Positions 8,589 through 16,473 of a stretch of 64,000 bases of DNA are shown in pieces. Each line of letters begins with the position of its first letter. Position 1 is the first letter of the stretch. This DNA is from Oscillibacter sp. 1-3 (GTDB taxonomy: Bacteria > Bacillota > Clostridia > Oscillospirales > Oscillospiraceae), in contig NZ_KE159709.1 in assembly GCF_000403435.2 (NCBI RefSeq), positions 271,604 through 335,603 on the forward strand, written 5' to 3'. The position numbers and the translations under genes were made by a program. The notes below the pieces were generated by a model, which was not told the origin of the DNA, did not search any database, and saw nothing but the letters and a program-made list of their open reading frames with translations.

Positions 8589-9634
8589 GCAGGCTGAAAA
8601 TCGCCGTCCTATTCGGCGGCTGTTCCCCGGAGTATGGGGTGTCCCTCCAATCCGCCGCCGCCGTTCTCCGGCACATGGACAAAAGCCGGTATGAGCCAGT
8701 GATGGTGGGCATTTCCCAGGCGGGCGATTGGTTCCACTATACCGGCCCGGTGGACAGCATTGAAAGCGACACTTGGCACAATGTGGAAACCTGTGTCCCC
8801 GCTGTTATGCGCCATGATCGGAGCGCCCCGGCCCTCCTGGTGTTTGGGTCGGAAGGTATGCAGGAAGTCCACCTGGACGCCGCATTTCCTGTCCTCCATG
8901 GCCGTAACGGAGAGGACGGGACGGTGCAGGGCCTTTTTGAGCTGGCGGGCATTCCGCTGGTGGGCTGCGGTGTGCTGGCCTCGGCATTGTGCATGGACAA
9001 AGACCGCGCCCACAAGCTGGCCCAGGCCGCAGGGGTGGCGGTTCCCCGGTCTGCCGTTTTAGAGCGGTGGATGGGGGTCACGGTTGCCCTGGCCGAAGGG
9101 GAAACGCTGGGCTATCCGCTGTTCGTCAAGCCCGTCCGGGCCGGTTCCTCCTACGGGATCACAAAGGTCATGGAGCGGGGCCAACTGCCTGCCGCCCTGG
9201 AGCTGGCCTTTGCATATGACGACCACATCATTTTGGAAGAAGCCGTTCCAGGCTTTGAGGTGGGCTGTGCCGTCTTGGGAAACGAAACGCTGACGGTGGG
9301 AGAGCCGGACGAAATTGAACTGGCTGGGGGGTTCTTCAACTTCACGGAAAAGTACACCCTGGAAACCTCCGCCATCCATGTACCCACCCGCGTCTCGATG
9401 GAACAGCGAGAGCAGATCAAGGCCAACGCCAAACGGATATACCGTGCGCTGGGCTGTCAGGGCTTTTCCCGTGTGGATCAGTTTTTGACGCCGGATGGCA
9501 GACTGATTTTCAACGAGGTCAACACCATCCCCGGCTTTACTGCCCATAGCCGTTATCCCAATATGATGAAAGCGGCAGGAATGTCCTTTGAGCAGGTCAT
9601 TTCCATTCTGATCGAACTGGCGGTGAAACAATGA
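8585..9634 (+). CDS. vanG: D-Ala--D-Ser ligase, VanG type
   Basis: 349 residues, an ATP-grasp D-alanine ligase. The N-terminal VLFGGCSPEYGVSLQSA and the central VKPVRAGSSYGI are family marks; the metal site region reads FNEVNTIPGFT. The omega-loop segment EKYTLETSAIHVPTRV near residue 254 carries EKYTL, the form associated with D-Ala-D-Ser ligases (VanC/E/G), rather than the segment of D-Ala-D-Lac enzymes. It would make D-Ala-D-Ser peptidoglycan termini with reduced vancomycin affinity. It is translationally coupled to vanY upstream and vanT downstream by ATGA overlaps. Confidence 0.88.
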   Translation: MSRLKIAVLFGGCSPEYGVSLQSAAAVLRHMDKSRYEPVMVGISQAGDWFHYTGPVDSIESDTWHNVETCVPAVMRHDRSAPALLVFGSEGMQEVHLDAAFPVLHGRNGEDGTVQGLFELAGIPLVGCGVLASALCMDKDRAHKLAQAAGVAVPRSAVLERWMGVTVALAEGETLGYPLFVKPVRAGSSYGITKVMERGQLPAALELAFAYDDHIILEEAVPGFEVGCAVLGNETLTVGEPDEIELAGGFFNFTEKYTLETSAIHVPTRVSMEQREQIKANAKRIYRALGCQGFSRVDQFLTPDGRLIFNEVNTIPGFTAHSRYPNMMKAAGMSFEQVISILIELAVKQ

Positions 9635-10843
9635 TGGTTACGAACGCATCCCGCCTGAACGCAAAGAGGTCTCCAGCCTTAGACGACTTCCGGCTGATTG
9701 CCGTGATCCCTGTGGTAGCCAATCACACCCGCTCTGCTGACAGCGAATTTCTCTGGTTGCTGACTGTCCTGCGCCGGGTGGCCGTCCCCTTCTTCATTAT
9801 GGTCAGCGGCTATTTTCTGGCCCGTGGGAACTGGCGCTCTACGGGAAAATTCCTGACAAAGACGGCGATGCTCTACGGTGTAGTCGTACTGCTGTACTTG
9901 CCTTTGAACTACTACGCTGGACAGCTATCGCCGGATTTTTTTCGCCGGGTAATTTTTGACGGCAGCTTTTATCATCTTTGGTATCTCCCCGCCCTTTTGT
10001 TGGGGACACCCATCGCCTACTATCTCAGCCGTTTCAAGCCACAGGCGGCGATCCTGATTGCCGGGGTGCTGTATCTGATCGGGCTGGGCGGAGAGAGCTA
10101 CTATGGACTAATCTCAAATATCCCTGTTCTCTTCACCTTTTACAGCGGTATCTTTCAAGTATTTGACTACACCCGAAACGGACTTTTCTATGTCCCTCTG
10201 TTCCTCCTATTGGGAGCGGAAGGGATTGTATTCAGCCGAAAGATTTCCGTGATTGGGCTGTTATGCTCTTTGACCGCATTAATCGTGGAGGCGCTTGCAC
10301 TTCATCGGTCAGGTATTCAAAGGCACGACAGTATGTATTTCTTCTTCCCGTTTCTGATGGTATTTCTGTTTTCTCTGCTGTTGGAGGCCAATCAGGGAGA
10401 GCGGCGCAGTTTACGCCAGTTGACAACAGTGGTGTATCTGATCCATCTCTGGTGTCTTGTGCTGGTGCGGGGGGCTGCAAAGATAGTCGGACTTACTGAC
10501 CTGCTGGTGGAAAACACCAGTATGCTTTTTATTCTGGTCTGGGTCTCCAGCTTCTTCCTGTCACAGATATTATTGTGGCTCCGGCCAACCCGCCCCTTTC
10601 AGACAGGACGGGCCTGGATCGAACTGGATCGGGCCGCGCTGCGCCCTTATGCCAGCAGTCAAGGCTAACGCCTACGGACACGGAGCGGTGATAATTGCAA
10701 AAGAACTGAACCGCCTGGGTATCACAGCTTTCTGCGTGGCAACCGTAACGGAGGGGATAGAGCTGCGGCGGGGCGGTATCAAGGGGGAAATCCTGGTGTT
10801 GGGCTATACCCACCCGGAGCAGTTTTCTAAGCTGCTAAAATAA
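9631..10843 (+). pseudogene. vanT: vanT serine racemase, frameshifted and truncated
   Basis: The intact part (9631-10668) encodes the polytopic acyltransferase-like membrane domain of VanT, with about ten hydrophobic segments, and ends the domain correctly with GRAWIELDRAALR. It then reads out of frame and stops. The racemase domain resumes in another frame at 10649 with the PLP-lysine motif PAVKANAYGHG and continues through ELNRLGITAF to GYTHPEQFSKLLK at 10843, where the gene is cut off beside the IS630-like element. Compared with VanT proteins, the segment between RAALR and the PLP motif is missing (an out-of-frame deletion), as is most of the racemase domain. Racemase activity from this gene is not expected. 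Confidence 0.85.
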
Positions 10844-10880
10844 ATCTGGTGATGAAAATGGCTTCCGGATATAAAATAGC

Positions 10881-11872
10881 GAGGAAGAAATTAAGGCAAT
10901 CGAGCAAAGACGCAAAGAAAATGAGAATAAACGAACCGAGGCCAGATTGAAAGCATTGGAGATACGTGCCAAAGGAGCAAACGCGAAAGAGGTAGCAGCA
11001 GCAACAGTATTTCATGCAGCGTATGTGACACAGTTAGTGACAAAGCATCGAAAATATGGACTTGAGGCAATCTCCGGCAATCGTTATGATGGCAATCACC
11101 GAAATATGAGTGCAGAAGAAGCGGCCATTCTTGCCCCCTTCAAGGCCTGGGCTGAAGCCGGAGAGCTGGTGGAGAGCAGCGAGATAGCAAAAGCATATCA
11201 AAGTGCTGTAGATCATCCAATCAGCACAGGACGGATTTATTTTGTGCTGCACCGACTCGGATGGCGCAAAGTAATGCCCCGGAGCAAACGCCCCAAGAAG
11301 GCCAGCGAGGAAGAAATTGCGGCCTCAAAAAAATTAACACCCCAGTCCAAGATCTGAAAGTTATCCACAGAGGGAAGACCATTCGTTTAATGCTTCAAGA
11401 TGAGGCTGGATTTGGAAGGGTCAACAAGCCAAAATACTGCTGGTGCGAAAAAAGGGTTCGTCCCAGTGTGCCTTGCCACCACATCCGGGAGTATCGCTAT
11501 GCCTATGGAGCTGCAGAGCCGCTGACTGGCGAGGGATACTTATTAATCATGCCCTATTGCAATACCGCATGTATGAATATCTTTTTAAGACGATTATCCG
11601 AACAATATCCTGACAATGTAATTTTGCTTTGCTGTGACAGCGCCGCGTGGCACAAGTCCATTGGATTAATTGTGCCGAATAATATCGTTCTTCTGTATAT
11701 CCCGCCATATACGCCTGAAATGAATCCGATTGAGCAGATTTGGAAAGAAATCCGAAAGCGTGGATTCTATAACGAAGTATTTGCTGCTCTGGATAAAGCA
11801 GTTGAGCGTTTGTGTGATACTATTTGCTCTTTGACCAACCAGGCTATTTCCAGTATCACAAGGAGAAATTGG
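10881..11872 (+). mobile_element. IS630-family insertion sequence, ends unresolved
   Basis: It carries two overlapping transposase frames (orfA, orfB) with a DDE catalytic triad. It sits immediately after the broken vanT. The left terminus lies somewhere between 10844 and 10880. The right end is displaced by the IS5-like element, whose inverted repeat starts at 11873 inside the last codons of orfB. Confidence 0.7.
10947..11357 (+). CDS. IS630-like transposase, orfA (HTH part)
   Basis: 136 residues in the first frame: a helix-turn-helix region (AKEVAAATVFHAAYVTQLVT) and linker typical of the N-terminal half of IS630/Tc1 transposases. Frame continuity extends upstream to 10875 without ATG, so the true start is uncertain; the first acceptable one is TTG at 10947. 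The frame ends just after the run TCAAAAAAATTA near 11330, a classic A_AAA_AAA slippery heptamer, where a -1 shift would join orfB. Confidence 0.7.
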   Translation: MKALEIRAKGANAKEVAAATVFHAAYVTQLVTKHRKYGLEAISGNRYDGNHRNMSAEEAAILAPFKAWAEAGELVESSEIAKAYQSAVDHPISTGRIYFVLHRLGWRKVMPRSKRPKKASEEEIAASKKLTPQSKI

Positions 11873-11887
11873 TTAGGTCTTGTTTGA
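11261..11887 (+). CDS. IS630-like transposase, orfB (DDE domain)
   Basis: Catalytic half of the transposase, in the -1 frame relative to orfA. The triad is visible: QDEAGFGR, CCDSAAWH, and PPYTPEMNPIEQIWKEIRKR, the standard IS630 layout. Residues before about 11335 are only overlap, and translation is probably by frameshift from orfA rather than from an internal start. The last residues (GLV) are encoded by the inverted repeat of the IS5-like insertion, so the natural C-terminus is slightly altered. Confidence 0.75.
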   Translation: MAQSNAPEQTPQEGQRGRNCGLKKINTPVQDLKVIHRGKTIRLMLQDEAGFGRVNKPKYCWCEKRVRPSVPCHHIREYRYAYGAAEPLTGEGYLLIMPYCNTACMNIFLRRLSEQYPDNVILLCCDSAAWHKSIGLIVPNNIVLLYIPPYTPEMNPIEQIWKEIRKRGFYNEVFAALDKAVERLCDTICSLTNQAISSITRRNWLGLV

Positions 11888-11932
11888 AAAATAAATATTG
11901 CACAATTTGAGGGCGAGTGCGAAAATAGAGAC

Positions 11933-12274
11933 ATGAAACGGTATGAATTGACAAAAGAACAATGGGAACGCATAAAAGCTCTGTTGCCGCCGGAAAGGAC
12001 GGGGAAACGAGGCCGGCCAGGGAAAGATGATCGAAACATGCTCAATGGGATGCTTTGGAGCGTCCGCAGCGGAGCACAGTGGCGGGAATTGCCGGAGGCA
12101 TATGGCCCTTGGCAGTCTGTGTATGCCCGATTTGCCAAATGGCGGGACGATGGTACATTGGAAACCATATTTCGCACATTGTCCGCAGATGCGGATATGG
12201 AAAACCTGAGCTTGGACTCTACCTGCATCAAGGTTCACGAAAGTGCCAACGGAGGGGGAAAAAACGGCAGATAA
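11933..12274 (+). CDS. IS5-like transposase, orfA
   Basis: 113 residues. It shows the DUF4096-type N-terminal domain of IS427-group transposases (YELTKEQWERIKALLPPE, then GMLWSVRSGAQWRELPE) and reaches the first catalytic Asp in LSLDSTCIKVH. It ends shortly after a G-rich/A-rich run (GGAGGGGGAAAAAAC near 12251-12265), the probable frameshift window. The ATG at 11933 follows the TIR directly. Confidence 0.85.
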   Translation: MKRYELTKEQWERIKALLPPERTGKRGRPGKDDRNMLNGMLWSVRSGAQWRELPEAYGPWQSVYARFAKWRDDGTLETIFRTLSADADMENLSLDSTCIKVHESANGGGKNGR

Positions 12275-12692
12275 GGCAATCGGGCAAACCCGGGGCAGGT
12301 TGAATACAAAACTGCACGCTATTGTGGATGGACTGGGGAATCCGGTTGAATTCATGCTGTCTGCAGGGAGCGACCATGATTCAGTCAATGCAGTTGAGTT
12401 GCTGGAACAGGTAGAGATCAGCGGCAGCAATGTATTAGCAGATCGTGCTTATGGGGCAAAGACAATCCGAGCTTACATCTCAGCACGGGGAGCCAGCTAT
12501 GTGATTCCGCCACAGAGCAATATCTCTGAACCATGGCCGGTTGATTGGTGGTTATATAAAGAGCGCCATCTGGTGGAATGCTTCTTTCAAAAGCTCAAAT
12601 GGTTTCGCAGGATTGCCACCAGATATGACAAGTTAGATGTGTCTTTCCTTGCTTTTGGTTACCTCGCCTCTATCGCTATTTTGTTGATTTAG
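12243..12692 (+). CDS. IS5-like transposase, orfB
   Basis: 149 residues in the +1 (equivalently -2) frame relative to orfA. It carries AIGQTRGRLNTKLHAIVDGL, the second Asp region (VLADRAYGA) and the YKERHLVECFFQKLKWFRRI signature with the catalytic Glu. Translation is expected as an orfA-orfB fusion by frameshifting in the G/A run; the nominal GTG start at 12243 is within that overlap. Both halves look intact, so the element may be active. Confidence 0.85.
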   Translation: MPTEGEKTADKAIGQTRGRLNTKLHAIVDGLGNPVEFMLSAGSDHDSVNAVELLEQVEISGSNVLADRAYGAKTIRAYISARGASYVIPPQSNISEPWPVDWWLYKERHLVECFFQKLKWFRRIATRYDKLDVSFLAFGYLASIAILLI

Positions 12693-12753
12693 CTCAGCCT
12701 TCTCTATTTTTCAAACATGCCCTAATTATATTTTTTAATTAAGAGATGGTATA

Positions 12754-12794
12754 AAGGGGAACCGAGAGGCATACGCCGCTCGGTTCCCCTTTTC
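12754..12794 (+). terminator. Intrinsic terminator
   Basis: AAAGGGGAACCGAG pairs with CTCGGTTCCCCTTTT. It isolates the IS/van block from the blaI operon. Confidence 0.8.
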
Positions 12795-12847
12795 CAAATA
12801 GGTCAGATCTGAATTGAGAGAGGTCTGCAAAAATGTGTAAAATAGTA

Positions 12848-12900
12848 TTGACAAGAAGAAACTACTGTGATAGTATAACAGCATAAACTATTGCAATAGT
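12848..12900 (+). promoter_or_regulatory. blaI promoter with two dyad operators
   Basis: TTGACA (12848-12853) is followed after 17 bp by TAGTAT, which overlaps the TATAAC at 12874. Two related 14-bp dyads, ACTACTGTGATAGT (12861-12874) and ACTATTGCAATAGT (12887-12900), lie in and after the promoter with centres 26 bp apart. They resemble BlaI/MecI operators, so autorepression by the next gene is likely. Confidence 0.8.
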
Positions 12901-12922
12901 TTGTTAGGAAGGAGGAAGCGCT

Positions 12923-13297
12923 ATGACAGTAAAGCTATTTGACTCGGAACTGAAGGTGATGGATGTTCTCTGGCGGAACGGGGACCGGACCGCCAAAGAG
13001 ATCGCGGGTATTCTGGGAGAGGAGATCGGCTGGAATACCAACACCACCTACACGGTCATCAAGAAGTGCGTGACCAAGGGGGCCATCCGGCGCAGCGAGC
13101 CCGGCTTCCAGTGTCATGCCCTGATCTCCAAGACGGAAGTCCAGGCGGCGGAGACGGAGGCCCTGATCGGCAAGCTCTTCGACGGCTCCCCGGACCTGCT
13201 CTTTGCTTCCTTGCTGGACAGCCGGAAGCTGTCCGTGGAGCAGCTGGAGCGGCTGCGGAGGCTGGTTACCGCCATGGAGCAGGAGCACCGGTCATGA
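12923..13297 (+). CDS. blaI: BlaI/MecI/CopY family repressor
   Basis: 124 residues. The winged helix (LFDSELKVMDVLWRNGDRTA, then NTNTTYTVIKKCVTKGAI) is the BlaI/MecI DNA-binding domain; the rest forms a helical dimerisation tail. In this family the partner M56 protease relays a signal that leads to repressor cleavage. AAGGAGGA precedes the ATG. The stop overlaps the start of the M56-M23 gene, and dyad operators sit in its own promoter. Targets beyond its own operon cannot be told from this window; beta-lactamase genes are not present nearby. Confidence 0.88.
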   Translation: MTVKLFDSELKVMDVLWRNGDRTAKEIAGILGEEIGWNTNTTYTVIKKCVTKGAIRRSEPGFQCHALISKTEVQAAETEALIGKLFDGSPDLLFASLLDSRKLSVEQLERLRRLVTAMEQEHRS

Positions 13298-15270
13298 CCC
13301 TTCTGGAGCGGGGGATGGCCGGAGCGGTTCTGATTTTGGCCATCGCACTTCTGCGGGGAGCGGTGGGGCGGGCCCTGCCCCGGCGGGTCTTTGGACTGCT
13401 GTGGTGGGCGGCCATGCTGCGGCTGCTGCTGCCCTGGGAGCTGGCCTCCCGGTTCAGCGTGTACAACCTGTTTGCCGCGGCTCCGCAGCGTGCCATTCCC
13501 CGGCCGGCGGGTGGAGGCGTCACGGTGCATCTGCTGCCGGGGACGGCGGCGCCGGTTCTGGGGGAGGCGATGCCGCCTGCCGTTCCTCCGGCGGTCTTCC
13601 CCTGGGCGCTGGTCTGGCTGGCGGGGACGCTGTTTCTGGCAGGCTGGTTTGCTGTCTCCTATTTCCGCTGCCGCCGGGAATTTCGGATGTCCCTGCCTGT
13701 GGGCGGCGGTCTTGCCGCCCGGTGGCAGGAGACGCACCCCCGTATATCCGTCCGGGTGTCTGACCGGATCTCCGGCCCCCTGACATATGGCTTTCTGCGC
13801 CCCGTCATTCTCCTGCCCAAGGGGATGGACTGGGAGAACGAGACAGCCCTGACCCACATTTTGGCCCATGAGTACGTGCATATCCGGCATCTGGACGGCC
13901 TGACCAAGCTGGTTCTGGCGGGGACGCTGTGCGTCCACTGGTGGAATCCGGCGGTGTGGCTGATGGCCGTTCTGGCGAACCGGGACCTGGAGCTGGCCTG
14001 CGACGAGGCCGTGGTGCGCCGCCTGGGAGATCCGGCGGCCTACGCCCGGACCCTGCTGGCCATGGAGGAGGCCCGGGTGGGGCTGTGTCCCCGGTTTGCC
14101 CAGAGCCCCATAGAAGAAAGGATTAAAGCAATGATGAAAACAAAACGTGTTCCTGCGCTGGCCGCGGTCTGCGCATTGCTGCTGGTGGTGTGCGTCACCA
14201 CCGCCTTCGCCACCTCCGCCAAAGAGCCGCCGGAGTCTCTGGCGGACCGGCTGGCGGAGAGCATTGCCTGTGAGGACGGGACCCTCTCCTTTACCATCCC
14301 GGAAGGGGAGGCGGAGTGGCAGCTGTGGATTTCCGGCCGCATTCAGGCCGACGGCATGACCATGAGCGTCCACTATCTGGAGTCGGAGAGCGCCGCCCAG
14401 AGCTGGGAGCCGGGGAGAACCTATCAATTCCAGCTGGCGGAGGCCGTTTATGACGAGCTGACCATCAACGGCACCAACGGGTGGGAGAACATGGACCTCG
14501 ATCTGCTGCCCTACGTGCCCCGGCCGGCAGACGGGAGCCTCTCCGCCGCAGTGGAGGCCGTCTGGGCGGAGACTCTGGCACCCTATCTGCCCTTGGGACT
14601 GGAGTATACCTTCGACGATCCGGACGGGGACGGCAACGGCCTGCGGATGACCCTGCGGGGCCGGGAGGTCCGTGGCATTGTGGACGGGGAGACCTGGATC
14701 GCGGAGCACGTGGGAAACGGCCTCTTTGACGAGGACGCCGGAGAGGTGCGGGCCGTCTACGAGGACGGGGTTCTGACGGGTCTGGAGTTCCTCGGTGAGG
14801 AGGAGCAGGCGGCGTTCACCGCACAGCGGGAGAGCGCCGGGAAAAGCATGGTATGGCCCGTGACAGATTTCAGGGCCATTGCCGCCAGCTTCAACCCCCG
14901 CGCAAACCCTGGCGGAGAGGGTGATCCGGTTCACATAGGCGCAGATGTTGCGGCACTGGCGGGTACGGATATTTTCGCCGTGCTGAATGGTACTGTGACG
15001 GAGGCCGGATTTGAAGCTACCCTGGGCAACTATGTGATGTTGGACCATGGAGATGGTTTAGAGACGCGGTATGCCCACTGTCAGGAGCTGTGCGTGGAGG
15101 CGGGGGACACTGTGGAGCAGGGGCAGATCATTGCCAAGGTGGGCTCCACGGGCCTGTCCACCGGGCCCCACCTCCACTTTGAGGTCTGGCAGGATGGAGA
15201 GCCGCAGGCCCCCTTGGATTACGTCTACACCTCAGAGGCTTTGAAGGAATGTCTAAAAGACCCGCAGTAA
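13294..15270 (+). CDS. BlaR1-like M56 metallopeptidase fused to M23 endopeptidase
   Basis: 658 residues from the ATG at 13294, overlapping the blaI stop. The N-terminal half has several membrane segments and the M56 zinc motif HEYVH near residue 191 with the downstream DLELACDE glutamate region, as in BlaR1/MecR1. A further membrane segment (VPALAAVCALLLVVCVTTAF) follows at about 287-306. Instead of a penicillin-binding sensor domain, the outside part has about 230 residues of unassigned sequence and then an M23/LytM domain at about 540-645 with HIGAD, RYAHC and GPHLHFEVW. This suggests direct contact with peptidoglycan by the sensor. The coupling of the two peptidases is inferred, not known. 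Confidence 0.88.
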   Translation: MTLLERGMAGAVLILAIALLRGAVGRALPRRVFGLLWWAAMLRLLLPWELASRFSVYNLFAAAPQRAIPRPAGGGVTVHLLPGTAAPVLGEAMPPAVPPAVFPWALVWLAGTLFLAGWFAVSYFRCRREFRMSLPVGGGLAARWQETHPRISVRVSDRISGPLTYGFLRPVILLPKGMDWENETALTHILAHEYVHIRHLDGLTKLVLAGTLCVHWWNPAVWLMAVLANRDLELACDEAVVRRLGDPAAYARTLLAMEEARVGLCPRFAQSPIEERIKAMMKTKRVPALAAVCALLLVVCVTTAFATSAKEPPESLADRLAESIACEDGTLSFTIPEGEAEWQLWISGRIQADGMTMSVHYLESESAAQSWEPGRTYQFQLAEAVYDELTINGTNGWENMDLDLLPYVPRPADGSLSAAVEAVWAETLAPYLPLGLEYTFDDPDGDGNGLRMTLRGREVRGIVDGETWIAEHVGNGLFDEDAGEVRAVYEDGVLTGLEFLGEEEQAAFTAQRESAGKSMVWPVTDFRAIAASFNPRANPGGEGDPVHIGADVAALAGTDIFAVLNGTVTEAGFEATLGNYVMLDHGDGLETRYAHCQELCVEAGDTVEQGQIIAKVGSTGLSTGPHLHFEVWQDGEPQAPLDYVYTSEALKECLKDPQ

Positions 15271-15280
15271 AATATTGTAA

Positions 15281-15313
15281 AAAGCTCTTCTGAAATTTCA
15301 GAGGAGCTTTTTT
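15281..15313 (+). terminator. Intrinsic terminator after the M56-M23 gene
   Basis: AAAGCTCTTCTGAAA pairs with TTTCAGAGGAGCTTT and is followed by a T run. Confidence 0.8.
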
Positions 15314-15336
15314 CTGTGCGGAGACTCCTGCTATGA

Positions 15337-15405
15337 AATTTTATGAAAGGAAGAATTAATACTTGACTTTCATAAAATTAAAGTTTATATTTAGTTTTGT
15401 GAAAG
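15337..15405 (+). promoter_or_regulatory. Promoter with three related operator-like repeats
   Basis: TTGACT (15363-15368) and TATATT (15386-15391) are 17 bp apart. AATTTTATGAAAG (15337-15349) recurs as a perfect inverted copy (15367-15379) overlapping the -35, and a third near-copy TTTTGTGAAAG (15395-15405) overlaps the ribosome site. This suggests autorepression by the DUF2089-like HTH protein. Confidence 0.6.
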
Positions 15406-15415
15406 GAGGGTGTCT

Positions 15416-15709
15416 ATGGAGAATATCCCCATCTGGCTGGCGGATCTGGAGGACGAGGATGCGGCCTTTATCAAGAAATTCGTTCTGGCCTCCGGCTCGC
15501 TGAAAGAGGTGGCGGCCCTGTATGGCGTCAGCTACCCAACGGTGCGGCTGCGGCTGGACCGGCTGATTCAGAAAATCAAGATCAGCGAGACGGCGGAGGC
15601 GGACCCCTACGTGTCATTGGTGAAGCGGTTGGCGGTGGACGACAAGCTGGACTTTGACACGGCGAAAATTCTCATCGGCGAGTACCGGAAGACGAAGGGA
15701 GGGATATAA
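15416..15709 (+). CDS. DUF2089-like HTH protein
   Basis: 97 residues from the ATG at 15416, seven bases after GGAGG; a GTG at 15410 is in frame but too close to the ribosome site. The centre reads GSLKEVAALYGVSYPTVRLRLDRLI, a helix-turn-helix characteristic of DUF2089 proteins, followed by a small alpha-helical tail. It heads a three-gene operon with two related small membrane proteins, an arrangement recalling other Clostridia where such regulators control membrane-stress proteins; this role is inference. Confidence 0.75.
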   Translation: MENIPIWLADLEDEDAAFIKKFVLASGSLKEVAALYGVSYPTVRLRLDRLIQKIKISETAEADPYVSLVKRLAVDDKLDFDTAKILIGEYRKTKGGI

Positions 15710-16090
15710 ATGCTGACTTCAGGAATTACTATCTATCCGTATTTTTCGCTTGCGATCAATTTGCGGGATCTGCTGGTGGTCCTTCCCGTGTTTGCCGTAA
15801 TCGTTGCTGTTCAAATTTGTCTCTCCCGGCGGGAGAAGTGGTGGCCGGGGGTGATCCTGCCGACGGCGTGGCTGCTGTGGACAGTCATCGGAATTGCGCC
15901 GCAGATGGTCCAGCTTTGGATAGAAGGAGATTTTTATGATATTTTTTCCACATCAGGTATGGGCATACTGGTATTGCTGATCGAGAACCTCCCAAACTTG
16001 ATTCTGCTGGCCATTTATACCGTGTGCCATCTGCACCGGCGGCGCAAGGTGAAAAGACAGCTGAAAAGGACCCGGATCGACGACCTGTAA
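15710..16090 (+). CDS. Small membrane protein, paralogue 1
   Basis: 126 residues, not recognised by name. It begins directly after the stop of the DUF2089 gene. It has three or four hydrophobic segments, the conserved stretch CLSRREKWWPGVILP after the first segment, and a basic C-terminal tail (HRRRKVKRQLKRTR). The next gene shares the SRRExxWPGxILP motif and the NLPNLILLAIY/NIPTLILLAIY segment, so the two arose by duplication and may form a hetero-oligomer. Confidence 0.7.
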   Translation: MLTSGITIYPYFSLAINLRDLLVVLPVFAVIVAVQICLSRREKWWPGVILPTAWLLWTVIGIAPQMVQLWIEGDFYDIFSTSGMGILVLLIENLPNLILLAIYTVCHLHRRRKVKRQLKRTRIDDL

Positions 16091-16103
16091 GGAGGATATT
16101 TTC

Positions 16104-16439
16104 ATGGCGGTTGCATCAAAGATGATTCTTGTTTTGCTGATTGTAATGCTGGTATTTGCCGTTGGCGGCGTCCTGCTGCAAATCTTCCTCTCCCGGCGGG
16201 AGAGCCGCTGGCCGGGACTGATCCTGCCCCTGCTGACCCTTCTCAGCTCCCTGCTGCTGCCGCTGAACGTGATGGACACCGGCAGCGCGTCCCAAAACAT
16301 TCTGCTGATGCTGGTGACGCTGCTGGCGGGGAACATCCCCACGCTGATCCTGCTGGCCATCTACTGGGCGGCCCGGGAGAAGTACCGTGTCCGCGACCAG
16401 ATGGAGAAGATGGGAAAACAGGACATCAACGAGCTGTAA
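16104..16439 (+). CDS. Small membrane protein, paralogue 2
   Basis: 111 residues, 13 bp after paralogue 1, with AAGGAGG upstream of the ATG. It has three hydrophobic segments, the shared motif FLSRRESRWPGLILP, the shared NIPTLILLAIY segment and a charged tail (REKYRVRDQMEKMGKQD). The function is unknown; see the preceding gene. A bidirectional terminator separates it from the convergent TRIC gene. Confidence 0.7.
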   Translation: MAVASKMILVLLIVMLVFAVGGVLLQIFLSRRESRWPGLILPLLTLLSSLLLPLNVMDTGSASQNILLMLVTLLAGNIPTLILLAIYWAAREKYRVRDQMEKMGKQDINEL

Positions 16440-16473
16440 AAAGACCGCCCTCCCGGCTGGGAGGGCGGTTTTT
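16438..16473. terminator. Bidirectional intrinsic terminator
   Basis: Stem CCGCCCTCCC/GGGAGGGCGG is flanked by A and T runs on both sides, between convergent genes. Confidence 0.85.

Larger units (their letters stand above)
11873..12726 (+). mobile_element. IS5-family (IS427-type) insertion sequence
   Basis: 854 bp bounded by inverted repeats TTAGGTCTTGTTTGAAAAATA (left, 19 of 21 shown positions matching) and the complement of a right end reading TTAGGGCATGTTTGAAAA inward. It contains two overlapping transposase frames and is inserted in the 3' end of the IS630-like transposase. Its ends match those of the five MITE copies in this window, making it a plausible source of transposase for them. 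Confidence 0.85.

Noticed and set aside
13114-15048. 644-codon minus-strand frame opposite the M56-M23 gene
   Set aside because: Antisense shadow in GC-rich sequence; composition is Pro/Gln/Gly/Arg-rich, with no ribosome site.
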